Below are positions 24,631 to 34,786 of a stretch of DNA of 64,000 nucleotides, piece by piece. Source of the stretch: Ophioceras dolichostomum (lineage: Eukaryota; Ascomycota; Sordariomycetes; Magnaporthales; Ophioceraceae); the NCBI GenBank assembly GCA_003049485.1, contig PYST01000068.1, positions 1 to 64,000 of the forward strand, in the 5' to 3' direction. How positions within the stretch are numbered: position 1 is the first letter of the stretch; each line of letters begins with the position of its first letter. The notes below the pieces were generated by a model that saw nothing but the letters and a program-made list of their open reading frames with translations, ran no database searches and was not told the DNA's origin. The translations under genes and the position numbers were made by a program.

Positions 24631-25059
24631 TCAAGTCAGCGCAACAATAACACCGGCGACCACCCCTCCAACGACAACCCCAACCATCGGCACCTCCAGC
24701 CTCGACCCGACAGCCCACCAAGGAGGCCCGCCGCCGCCGCCGCACCCCCAGCCGCTGCATCCTCCCCCGCCTCCCGTCCACCAGCGCTCCTGGCCTTCAA
24801 CGGACTCGGCCGTGGCAGTTTGCTCTGCTCCATCGGCGGTATCGACAGCCACGCCTGTTGCTGCTGCTCTTTCGGCTCGTATCTCAGGGTTCGCCTCTCG
24901 ACTGAAGGTGAACGCCACTGCCGCCCTCCTCGCGGGGATATCGAGAGCGGCCGCCGGATGGTTCTCGGCTTCGACTGTCCGGACTGAGAACGTGGTGATC
25001 CTGGCGAGGAGGAGTGTGGTGATTATGGGGAGGATGTGGTTGGCTGTGGAGAGCTTCAT
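24631..25059 (-). CDS. Small Gly/Trp-rich secreted protein, possibly GPI-anchored (hypothetical)
   Basis: Unrecognised intronless frame of 142 residues. The first true ATG (25059) begins an N-terminal signal-like segment, MKLSTANHILPIITTLLLAR, with a plausible cleavage site after TVEA. The middle is Ala/Glu/Arg-rich. Residues about 94-115 form a Gly-rich patch with two cysteines and paired tryptophans (WWTGGGGG, CSGWGC, PPWW). The last 20 residues are hydrophobic and small (VPMVGVVVGGVVAGVIVALT), ending at the stop with no charged tail. This arrangement (signal, low-complexity body, hydrophobic C-terminus) is what GPI-anchored fungal surface proteins look like, though a tail-anchored membrane protein is also possible. 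It is convergent with RPS24. The codon frame is open and the architecture coherent, but I have no homolog in mind, so a chance frame is not excluded. Confidence 0.5.
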   Translation of the reverse strand: MKLSTANHILPIITTLLLARITTFSVRTVEAENHPAAALDIPARRAAVAFTFSREANPEIRAERAAATGVAVDTADGAEQTATAESVEGQERWWTGGGGGCSGWGCGGGGGPPWWAVGSRLEVPMVGVVVGGVVAGVIVALT

Positions 25060-26465
25060 GATGGGCCTGCCGGCCTGCTGTTCTATCTTCGTGCTTGGAG
25101 CTTTCGTAATTGCTCCTTTGTGGCGGACCACATGAGGGTAGTAACGATTCTATGCTCGCTGAAGTCTGCGGACTTATCTGATGTTGCGGGGGGCGTATGA
25201 AGGAAGGACTGCCTGTCTCTTCTGTGTGATCTAGAGAGTAACGGGCCTTTGCTGCGATGGTCGATGTTGGTATGATATCTTTGGGGAATGTCTCCGACGT
25301 TGTCACCGTTGCGAGCAGGGCTGCTCATAAATACTGCCTAGTAGTACGGATCCTCGCCTTCCCTAGCTACCCACACATATACGCAATGATGTCTTGTGCG
25401 CATGTGGGCGATGATGGAAGATGTCTCGGGTCGAGGCAAAGAACTCTGGCCGATGAGGTCGCGAAACAGGACTGGTCTCCTCACCACTGCCATTTTACCT
25501 CGCTTGCGCCGCCGCAGCCGCGGTGCACTCTAATATCGACGCATGCACCCCCCGTCGACGAGGAATGTGTGCCTTTGCAGAAGGTCGTTTCGGGCCGCCG
25601 GCCCTGGCGCATCTGACATTTGTGGCGGATTCGTCGTATCCAGGTCCGGGGTGACTCCAAACAGCCTTCATCGTCACTACGGCTTTGAAGTGCCGATTTC
25701 CATGTTGTCTTGAAGGTGCAGTCTTCTCCCTAGACATTTGATGACGTGTGTCTGGCGATGTTGAAAGGGTGTGAATATCTCTGTGCACTTGCGAAGCCCA
25801 GCTCGTCAAGCTAACAGGCCAGCTACCTTGCTGGTTAGAAGCGGTGGCGCTAGAGATCGCACTATCGGTCATCGTGTCGCGGCGAGAAGGGGTCATCCAT
25901 GGAGCGCGCCAACACAAGAGCAAAGAAAGAACGAGAATTTCTCTCCTGGTGGGATTGGAAACAAATCGCTCCGTTTCTCAGGGAATATGATAAGCCCTGA
26001 TTGGTGGTGCATGGTAGGCGCTAAAGGAGGTAGACCAACTACGTAAATGTAGAAGGGTACCTAAACTAGACGGAGGGAAGGAGTTGTGGGATATGGGATC
26101 TCGGTCGACGTTGTGTCGGCGCACCCATCATCGGGCATTTTCCCACGCGCTTCTGCCGACATCGAAGTAGTTTCCAGGAATGAGAAATGACTCGCTTGGC
26201 ATAGGTATGTATATGCGTTTGATTCCTATCCCATCATGTACTGCCTGTGATCGAACTGCCCGCCTGCTATTCGTCGAGTGCGACAAAAGGATGGGTGACG
26301 GTAGTGTCTTGGGGTTAGGGGTTGGAATAAGGTTTTTGGGGTGGTCCAATACTGTAGCGATTGGCTGGGGAGACAATGGAGGGAAGAGAAACATAGAAGT
26401 ATTGGGATTTGATGAGTCGGGTGTATGAAGAAAATGTGGATGGACGTGGCTGATGGCCGTCACCC
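25060..26465. other. Intergenic, no supported gene
   Basis: Between two minus-strand genes. Short frames on both strands (for example 25495-25923, minus) carry no recognisable motif. It includes the promoter of the small secreted protein gene and the 3' region of SGF29. Confidence 0.5.
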
Positions 26466-27743
26466 TCAAGCGCGCCATTCGACCACAAAACGGCGATCGA
26501 CCAGTTGGAGCGTGCCCGATGTCTCCTCCCCCTCAAATCGTAGGTTGACCCGACCAGTCTCCGGATCGGTGCCCATGACCTCGGCCTTGTAGAAAGTGGT
26601 GCTGTCTGGATAGAGAGCCAGCACGATCTTGCCACGGTCGAGCTCGGACAGGTCCGCGCCGGCGGGCGGGATGGGGATCATGCTCGAAGCGCTGGTGCGG
26701 TACTCGGTGCGCTGCTCCGGGGGCACGTCGGGATCCTCGTCTTTGACCTTGTAACGCCGCGATTTGCCCTCGCCCGACACCTGCTGCACCTTGCCGAGGT
26801 ACCAGTCCGGACTATCGGCGCTGTTTTGCTGCTTCGGCTTGAAGGCCACGTCTTGGCCCTTCGAGAAGATGACTTTCGACCGCTGTGTGGCGGCTGCGGC
26901 TGCGGCTGCTGCTGCTGCGGCGGCAGAGGCTGAAGATCCGGAGCCACCAGCTACGGAAGAGGCCGAGCCCGGTCCACCAAAGCCAGCGCTGCCTGGCGGC
27001 TCGGCGCTGTCTGCCTTGGCCGGGGTGTCACGGTCACCGCCGCGAGGGGGGAGGCTGTCACGGTTGCCTGTACGGTCACTTCCAGCCGCGCCGAGCTTAC
27101 GCGTGTGGCTTCCCAAAGGTGATGGCACGGGTGATTCGCCGCCGTCGAAGTCGTATAGGGATGCGGGATCGCGGTCGCGTTCACGTTCACGGTCGCCTCG
27201 GTCGCCGCGGTCTCGGTCCCGGTCTCCCCTGTCGCGGTCCCGATCCCGATCCCGCTCGCGATCGCGGTCTCGAGCCTCCCGCTCTCGCTCCCGTTCCCTC
27301 TCGCGCTGCTCTCTCATCGAGGCACCACGGCTTGCGTTGCGGCCGGATCCCGGAAGCAGGCTGGCGCCGGCGCCCCGCGAGGAGCCAGCCATGGCGGCCT
27401 TTGACTCCTCCAGTCCCCCTTCGTTGGCCCTTTGGACGGCGCTCAACACCTGGAGGCGTTCTATCACACTCCGAAGCATCTCGGTCTGGCTCTCGGAGAG
27501 TTTGACCCCTTTCCGGAACAGTTCTTCCAACTTGCGCTCTTCGGCGTCTAAGTTCATAGTGTCCTGGTTTTGCGTCATGAAGGAATCCTGACCTTGGATC
27601 TTGCGGACGTTGTCGTTGCCTTCGTTGATGCTTTCGATCAAGGCCTTGAGCTCCTCCCTGGTGGTATTCCAGTGCTGCAACTCCTCGCCCTGCCCCCCGT
27701 TACGGTTTGGCCCGCGGGAGTTGCGATTCCGCTGCGAAGACAT
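26466..27743 (-). CDS. SGF29: SAGA-associated factor 29 (SGF29), tandem Tudor domain
   Basis: Subunit of the SAGA histone acetyltransferase complex. In yeast and human its C-terminal tandem Tudor domain reads histone H3 di- and trimethylated on Lys4. The protein is 425 residues from the ATG at 27743 (MSSQRNRNSRG). An N-terminal helical region (about residues 25-95; HWNTTREELKALIESI, KLEELFRKGVKLSESQTEML) is the expected coiled coil. A tract of alternating Arg/Glu/Asp (about 147-195) and Ser/Gly/poly-Ala linkers follow. The Tudor pair occupies about residues 293-425, with VIFSKGQDVAFKPK, DWYLGKVQQV, RRYKVKDEDP, IVLALYPDSTTFYKAEV, NLRFEGEE and RRFVVEW. The frame stays open 37 codons upstream of this ATG, and a branch-like GCTAAC plus AG near 27800 suggests an intron in the leader. 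Orthology is strong; the start is likely but not certain. Confidence 0.9.
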   Translation of the reverse strand: MSSQRNRNSRGPNRNGGQGEELQHWNTTREELKALIESINEGNDNVRKIQGQDSFMTQNQDTMNLDAEERKLEELFRKGVKLSESQTEMLRSVIERLQVLSAVQRANEGGLEESKAAMAGSSRGAGASLLPGSGRNASRGASMREQREREREREREARDRDRERDRDRDRDRGDRDRDRGDRGDRERERDRDPASLYDFDGGESPVPSPLGSHTRKLGAAGSDRTGNRDSLPPRGGDRDTPAKADSAEPPGSAGFGGPGSASSVAGGSGSSASAAAAAAAAAAAATQRSKVIFSKGQDVAFKPKQQNSADSPDWYLGKVQQVSGEGKSRRYKVKDEDPDVPPEQRTEYRTSASSMIPIPPAGADLSELDRGKIVLALYPDSTTFYKAEVMGTDPETGRVNLRFEGEETSGTLQLVDRRFVVEWRA

Positions 27744-27914
27744 GCTGTTTGGCGGTGACGACGGCGACGATGATGATGATATGGCTAAAGACGATACTTG
27801 AGGATTCTGCGCTGCTATGTCGTTAGCAGGAAATCTTGTGCGGTACTCAATCACTCAATGTGGAGACCAAAATCGTCTAGCACATAGCCTTAGGTGGGAT
27901 GTACCAGGAGGATC

Positions 27915-28169
27915 CTATGCTGCGTCGCCGCCAGAAGCACCCTCCTTTCGAGTCCTAGTCTGGAGAGACGGGAGCTTGGCCGAAGCACTTGCGTCGGCGC
28001 TGGCCTGGCTGGCCTGATAGGCTTCCGCCGCGGGATTTGCGCCGCCCCTCGCTGGAACCCAAGGCTCGGACCTTCGCGAGGAGCTTTTCGGTTCAAAACT
28101 GATTCCAAGACCAGACTGAAGACTGTCCAGTTCGCGCTGCAGGCTGCGGGCTCTCTTCCGGCCCGCCAT
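27915..28169 (-). CDS. 84-residue ORF upstream of SGF29 (hypothetical, or a 5' exon)
   Basis: Unrecognised frame starting MAGRKRARSLQRELDSLQSG and ending GASGGDAA. It lies on the same strand and in the same frame as SGF29, 171 bases before the SGF29 ATG and separated from it by in-frame TAG and TGA. Its composition (basic start, short amphipathic helix, Ala/Ser/Gln-rich tail) and codon choice look coding. It could be an upstream ORF in the SGF29 leader, a separate small gene, or a 5' exon joined by an intron. A phase-compatible but weak GTGCTT donor and an ATAG acceptor near 27805 would allow the last option. No family was recognised. Confidence 0.3.
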   Translation of the reverse strand: MAGRKRARSLQRELDSLQSGLGISFEPKSSSRRSEPWVPARGGANPAAEAYQASQASADASASAKLPSLQTRTRKEGASGGDAA

Positions 28170-29159
28170 GGCTTTGGGGGAAGGTACAGGAAATGGAATA
28201 GGAAGAGGAGATGCACACAGAGGAAGAGTGAAGAAATCACTGCGATCGAAAGATGGAACGTAAAACAAACAGGTTGACCGAATGGAACTGTGATATTGCC
28301 ATGTCCAGAGAGAAGAAGATACGAAACACCGAAGTCAAGGACGGAGAGAAAAACAGAAACTCGAGGGGGACAACCTACAGCAATGGCAGGTGATGGCTAC
28401 CGGAACTGCTAGTACGGAACGCGGCAAGAAGCAGCAAGAAGCAGCCAGAGAAGTTGCAGAAGGATTGGAAGGGAAGAGGGGGAAAAAGAATAGGAAGCGA
28501 CCAGGCCAAGTCCGACGATCAAAGATGAGGCAGGCTCGAGGACTTGTGGCTGCAAGACTGAGGAAGACGCATTGTGCAGGGCCGACTACAGACTAAAAAC
28601 CCCTGATCGATAACCTCATGACTTCGGGTTTAGAAGGTTAAATGGAAGGATCCCCTTGAGCAAAAAAGTATAATAGCACGAATCGGAGGGAAGGAAGCAA
28701 GCCACAATAGGGACGCAATAACATGCGTGCCTGGAAGATAACCCCACCGTTGGGAAAGGACTGCGCGGTGACTGAACCATCGAGTGAGGTTCTATTGAGG
28801 TCAATGGGCGAGAGGTTGGCGGGTTAGGTGGGGCCGGAGCTGGCAGCGCCCAATCATGAAGGGGCAAGTAAGCTATTGAAGCTGGTAGCTATTGTTCCCA
28901 GCAATGGCTTTTGGCACTGTGTTCGGATGACTTTGCAGGCAAAACAAGGCAGTGCGAGGCAACGGCAATGGCGTAGCCCCGCTACGAAGACGAGAACCCC
29001 TCCGATCCGTTGTGACGTCAAAAGAGCAACATGAATTGCTTAAGTCTCTTTCCCGTCCCTTCCTATCGGTGAAGCTACCCGTTCCTGGACTATTGTCCTG
29101 AGCGTCACTCAACCCATTCCATACCATCCTTGTAGCAGAGGAGTTCTGTCTTGTGCACA
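28170..29159. promoter_or_regulatory. Divergent intergenic region between SGF29 and the PMI gene
   Basis: About 1 kb between two divergently transcribed genes, so it should hold both promoters. A plus-strand Lys/Arg-rich frame (28390-28596) carries no family signal. No specific factor site could be assigned. Confidence 0.4.
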
Positions 29160-30638
29160 ATGTTGCCAGTTCCTCTGATTCGGCTCCAATGCGGAGTCAA
29201 TTCCTACGACTGGGGCAAGAAGGGCCAGACGTCGGCCGCCGCTAAGTTCGCTGCTGCCACAGCTGCTGAGGGTTTCACAATCCAGGATGACCGGCCATAC
29301 GCAGAGGTACGCGAGATAAGGGGCAGAGATGGCGTCAGCGAGCTGCACAATACGTTCGAGCGAGTCGTCTTTTCATCATTCATACTTGTCGCTCTCACCT
29401 AGGTACTAACAAGGGATTAATGGCACATCAAGCTATGGATGGGCACACATCCATCCAACCCCTCCAAGGATGTCGACACCGGCCGCCCACTTCTCTCCCT
29501 CGTCGAAGAGAACCAGTCCTTCCTCTCCCCCGCCATCATCGCCAAGTTCGGCCGCAAGCTGCCCTTCCTCTTCAAGGTGCTCTCGATCAACAAGGCGCTC
29601 TCGATCCAGGCCCACCCGAACAAGAAGCTCGCCGAGACGCTGCACGCCCGCGACCCCAAGAACTACCCAGACGATAACCACAAGCCTGAGATGGCCATCG
29701 CCCTGACGCCCTTCGAAGGCCTCTGCGGCTTCCGCCCCCTAGACGAAATCGCCCACTTCCTCGACTCGGTCCCCCCCCTACGGACTCTCGTCGGCGACGA
29801 GGTCGCGACAGCGTTCGTCGCGGCCGCCCGAGACGATACCAAAGACGAGGCGGCGAAGAAGGCGGCCCTACGAAGCACGTTCGCTGCCGTGATGTCCGCG
29901 ACTCCAGAGGCGCTCGCATCTGCGACGGAAACGCTCATGGCAGCCGCCGAATCCGAGGGCGCCGACTTTGCGGGCAAGGGCGTCACCTCAACAAGCGGCT
30001 CGACCCTGGCCGGCCTCCTCGCGCGCCTCCACGGCCAGTTCGGGGCCGACTACGGCCTCTTCGTGCTCTTCTTCTGCAACTACGTCACGCTGTCTCCCGG
30101 CGAAGCCTTGTTCCTGCAGGCGGACGACATCCACGCGTACATCTCGGGCGACATCATGGAGTGCATGGCGGCGTCCGACAACGTCGTGCGCGCGGGGTTC
30201 ACCCCCAAATTCAAGGACGTCGAGACGCTCGTCGACATGCTGACCTACTCGTGCGCCCCGATCGAGGACCAGAAGATGGTGGCCGTTGACTACCCCTACG
30301 CGACGCTCAACCGGGCCGCGTACTCGTCCGGCTCCCATGCGCTGCTGTACGACCCGCCCATCGAGGAGTTCAGCGTCGTGCGCGCGAGCCTGAGGGGAGG
30401 AGGGGCGAAGGTGACGTTCGAGCCGCTGGACGGGCCGAGCATCGTGATTTGCACCAAGGGGAATGGCAAGATCTCGGTGGGGCCGACGGTGAGGGATTTG
30501 GAGGAGGGCTGGGTGTACTTCGTGGGTGCGACGGCTGAGTGTGTGCTCCAGGCTGGGGAGGAGATGGGCGGAGAGGACGAGTTCATCGCGTTCAAGGCGT
30601 TCTGCGAAGTCGCGGACCACAGCAACGGGGCTTCGTGA
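29160..30638 (+). CDS. PMI40: Mannose-6-phosphate isomerase, type I (phosphomannose isomerase)
   Basis: Zinc enzyme interconverting fructose-6-phosphate and mannose-6-phosphate. It feeds GDP-mannose for N-glycans, mannoproteins and GPI anchors. The protein is 450 residues in two exons, 29160-29306 and 29433-30638, joined in phase 0. The 126-base intron has donor GTACGC and a GTACTAAC branch site. It starts MLPVPLIRLQCGVNSYDWGKKG, as family members do, and the join rebuilds AELWMGTHPSNPS. Zinc and active-site blocks are visible: the Gln and His of SIQAHPNKKLAE, the Glu of NHKPEMAIALTPFEGLCGFR, and the His of LQADDIHAYISGDIMECMAAS followed by RAGFTPK. The C-terminal cupin half (SIVICTKGNGKISV, GWVYFVGATAE) is complete. 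It is divergent from SGF29. Identity is secure; nothing is truncated. Confidence 0.96.
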
Positions 30639-32524
30639 TACTAGCTCTTGTTTGGCTGGGAGTGGGGCGTCTATTTGTCATTTCTATCTTGCTAGCTTGA
30701 GGCGGTCCACAGTTACAAATACAGGGAAAGGGAAAGCGAGTTTGTTGTTGAGCCGGTACGCCAAGCTGCATTTGGAGCCGTCCAACGCTCCGTGCTGCAT
30801 TGGGTCTCCGTCCGGACGGGACGCCAAAAACCGTCATTACCTGCAATGCACAGGAGATGGCGGAGTGAGCCGAGCCGAAATGACGGACGACATGAACGGG
30901 CCTTCCGGATACCACTTGCCATTTCACAGTACCACAAGGCCCGTGCCCGCCTCCGAAGTGACTGGATGGCCAAAAATCCTTGGAATCCGACGGTTGCTAC
31001 TTCGAGCCAAGCAGTATGAAACGCCTCTGGTCAATGTTTCAACTCCAGTCCGTCAGGCTTCGGAGTTCTCCTGCACAAGCCCTGAGAAGCGCTCCTGTCC
31101 TCCTTGATTGGATAACAATTGATGACTGCGATCCGGGGAAAGGGGAAGCTGTCTGGTGCTGTGCCTGGCCTGACTGCCAGTGCTGCTGCGGGGCGCCTGT
31201 CATGTGGCTACAGGCTGCACTAGCTCAGTGTGGGTGTGGAGAAACGCTCCAGTCCCTCTGAAAATGCCCCGGCCCCCTTGAACCATTGTGGGCCTCAGGC
31301 CTAAGGCCGCCAGAACGAATAAGGCACAGGCGCGGCAAGCAGGAATCGGGCACAGCACCACCCAGAAGCACAGGCGCTTCTGCTTGATGCAGGGCGCCAG
31401 GACCACTCCAGACACCAGTCAGGGGTATGCATGTGCTTTTGCTTCCAATCTTTCTCCTTGCCGAACCGGAAAGGCAGTGTTGCAAGCACCACAAAAATTC
31501 GAAACAGCTTCACGGTGTCTAATCCAATCCGCGGAAAGGAGACGACGATACCAAAGAAGACGAAGAAAAAAAGGAGGAAGCTGCTTTTCTCCGTTGCCTG
31601 GTAGGTGTCTCCTAATCATCTCTCCTGATTCCTCTTCTTTTCTTTTATCGGTTCATTCTCTGCTCGTCAATCTTGTCTTTCCCGGGGCTTTGCACAAAGC
31701 GACAAAACCATTGTAACACCTATCGGTCCGTGTGCACAACCAAGCATCTCGTTCCCCTGAAAAAGCAGTTGAGGTCCCTCGTCGGTACTTTGGTGCTACG
31801 AGAAAGGCAGTGCCCGTACTACGGTTACCGTTTCCTGTGCTCCTTTCAACCGTGTCTGACCTTTTTACCTTCGATCCAATTCAACGAATCACCGGCAGCG
31901 ATCCACGGCAAAAAAGAGTTGTTGACTCTCCCTCCAAACTCGAGACGACCACCGCCGCACCGCATTTTGCGCGCCACGTCAAAACTTCGTCCCTCACCGT
32001 CCGTCCGCCCTCCTCCTTATCTCTTCTCGCCTACGCTTCCGTTCCTGCAGTCCAATCGGCAGTGAATATCAGTTTCGGGCCATCGCGCGATAGCAACACG
32101 CTTTGCTTTGCTCGCCATTCCTCTCCTCGAACACCGCTCTCCCCACCCGGACTCGACTTTGCTCGATTAAGCTATCCAGCTGCTGCTAGCTGCAATCGAC
32201 CTACCTTAGCTCCGACTAGCTCACGACTATCACCACCATCGCCTCCTTCCCCGCCGCGAACCATTGGCGCACTCTACCTACTACAGATTGCCCATCCAGG
32301 AACGAACGAACCGTCGAACGAACAGCCTGCTCCGTATCGTCCAGGTATAAAGGCTTCGTGATCCTCCTCCCTCTCTCTCCACCTTCACCACTCGAGCCGG
32401 CCCGACTGGGCACTCACGCACGCCACCGCCGACGCCCTCCCTCTTCCCGTCGGGCAAAACCACACCGAGAACACACCTTTTAGATAAAACCTGGTAGCCC
32501 GACGCACCACAACAAGCTGCCAAG
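30639..32524. other. Intergenic and ARF6 promoter/5' leader, no supported gene
   Basis: Between two plus-strand genes. Overlapping frames on both strands (for example 31732-32361, plus) are Ser/Pro-rich and domain-free. The last 500 bases before the ARF6 ATG are pyrimidine-rich and likely transcribed leader. Confidence 0.5.
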
Positions 32525-33531
32525 ATGGGTGGCCAGTTCTCCAAGATGATGGGGAAGATCTTCGGATCGAAGGAGATGCGGCTGCTGATGCTGGGCTTGG
32601 ACGCGGCCGGCAAGACGACGATCCTGTACAAGCTCAAGCTGGGGCAGGACGTGACCACGATCCCGACCGTCGGCTTCAACGTCGAGACGGTGACCTACAA
32701 GAACGTCAAGTTCAACGTGTGGGACGTCGGTGGCCAGGACAAGATCAGGCCTCTGTGGAGGCATTACTTCAGCGGTATGTTCACGCGTCTGCCTACTCTT
32801 CCTTTCCCCCCATCATCTCCCTCCACTCTTCATCCACCCCCCTTTTCCCCCTCCCTGGGCGTGTTAACCGCGCCCCATTTCATCTTGAGACCCCTTCTGG
32901 CTGCGCCGCCGCCCTGAGGTGGGATTCCGGCAAGAGCCGGGAGGACTTGGTCCGGGGAACGGGTACAGAACTGGAACAAGAAACAGAAACAGACATTCAT
33001 TCAGAAACCCAGCGATCATGGGGACTTGACAGATTCGCTAACTGTGAGCAACACAAAAATCGCGGCACAGGTACTGAGGGTCTGATTTTCGTCGTCGACT
33101 CGTCCGCACCAGAGCGCATGGAGGAGGCCAAGTCGGAACTGCACCGCATCATCAACGACCGGGAAATGAAGGATAGTCTGCTGCTGGTCTTTGCCAACAA
33201 GCAGGATGTTCAGACTGGTAAGCTCTCTCCCCCCTCTTGCTTCATTCATATTCCTCCCATCCTCCCTCTCGTCCATTGCGCTACCCTACCTAATCTGTTC
33301 TCTTCATTTGGGTGGGTGAACCTGCCTGGCTGACCTTCCCCGCCCTGCCTCCGTCCCTCATCTACAGCCATGAAACCCCAAGAAGTCACCGAAGCGCTTC
33401 AGCTCTCCAAGCTCAAGGACAAGATCTGGTACGTGGTGCCCAGCTGCGCCACGACCGGCGAGGGTCTTCTCGAGGGCCTGGCATGGTTGTCGAACAACAT
33501 CAAAACGCCGCCTTCGCCTGGGAAGAAATAA
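32525..33531 (+). CDS. ARF6: ADP-ribosylation factor, ARF6/ArfB type small GTPase
   Basis: Small GTPase of the ARF family acting in membrane traffic and polarity at the plasma membrane and endosomes. The protein is 186 residues in three exons: 32525-32774, 33071-33217 and 33368-33531, both introns in phase 1 (296 bases, donor GTATGT; 150 bases, donor GTAAGC). It carries Gly2 for N-myristoylation, P-loop GLDAAGKT at 24-31, switch I PTVGFNVET, switch II WDVGGQDKIRPLW (66-78), NKQD and the SCATTGEG loop. The segments LHRIINDREMKDSLLLVFANKQD and QLSKLKDKIWYVVPS, and the N-terminus MGGQFSKMMGKIFGSKEMR, place it with fungal ARF6/ArfB rather than ARF1. All GTP-binding residues are present, so it should be active. 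The subtype is an inference from remembered family sequences; ARF membership is certain. Confidence 0.95.
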
Positions 33532-34786
33532 AGAGCCCTTTTCTTTGCTTGCCGGCCAACCAGCCCGTCTCGCGTGTGTCGCACGTTGAACAAGCCCACC
33601 CGACAACGAAACGAACGGCGGAACCATTTCACATCATATATACCCCGGCCTGCCGTGTCAGGTCACCTCCGCCTCTTTTCGTTTGGGTGATTGTCCCCGG
33701 GCCCGTCACGGCGGCATTCACGGAGGCCTTCGGACACGTCTAGAGCATGGAAAGGAGGGAGGACTCATCAACGTTGCCTCCCGGACTCAGGTCCAAAGGG
33801 CCTGCACCTACCGTGTTGGATCTCGTCTGGTGCTTAGCGCGACGGCGGCAGCGTCTCGTTTTCCGGCCCCTTCAACACATCTTTCTTGTATGACCATGCT
33901 TGTACGACTTTTCTTACCTATCAACCTCCTTTACACTCTCCTTCTTGGCCAGCTAGCTATTTTGTTTCGTATCCCCTTTTATTCGCCGTCTTTTTCCTGT
34001 CATGCTTCGCTTCTGTTCTCTTTTTGCAATTTCGTTTTGGCAGTCGGGAAAATGGAGGGGGGAATACCCAGCGCTGAGACCGCTTTTCATAGGAGGAGGA
34101 AAACCACAATGTTGCGCGAGAGAGACGGATGGAGGTTGGAGTGCTAGAGTAGACTTCGGGCGCATAGGGAGGGCGGTTTGGGGACTGACCTGCTCCAGCC
34201 AGGACCTAGGTAGATCCTTCTTGTCAGGATGGGAGACGGCGGGGGGAGGGATAAAAGCGACAAACCACACCCAGAACACAAAACGAAACGCATCCAGATA
34301 CCTTTTCTTTGCTGCAGTTGTAGGATAAACCTTTTGTAATCTGCCAGATACAGACGGACGGTCAGACAAGACGTATGTCCGCCGCTGAAACGTCTTTTCC
34401 ATTCCCATTTCTGTTCCATTCCATTAAGAAAACAAAAGAGCAACGCCGTCACATGAACGCCATCTCGACGACGGCCATGTTCTATCTGAAGGCCATGACC
34501 ACGCCCGAACGACACCCAAGCGCCACCCAAGCGCCACCCGTCGAATTCGCCCAGCAAAGAGATAGATGCCTTCTTTCGAAATACCAATTTCTCTACCTTG
34601 GTACCTATGTAGCAATTTTCTCTAGCTCGGCGAACACTGATGCTCACCATACTAGCCTCCCACCCTATCCTTCTTTTCCACCACCTCCTCGTCCTCCTCG
34701 TTCTCCCCCTCCCCCTCGTCCTCCTCCTCCTCCGGACCAACCACTAGATAAAACCAGTGCGGCTCCTCCATCATCCATTTCTTCTC
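33532..34786. other. Convergent spacer between ARF6 and SSN3, no supported gene
   Basis: 3' sides of two convergent genes. Frames here lack any domain. The stretch 34660-34790 is a C-rich run of CCTCCTCC and CCCCCTC units. Confidence 0.5.

Noticed and set aside
26764..27591. 275-codon plus-strand frame with RSRSRS repeats, resembling an SR protein
   Set aside because: It is the antisense reading of the Arg/Asp/Glu tract of SGF29; the Tudor-bearing strand is the real one.
29988..30620. 210-codon minus-strand frame opposite the PMI gene
   Set aside because: Antisense shadow, His/Arg-rich, no family.
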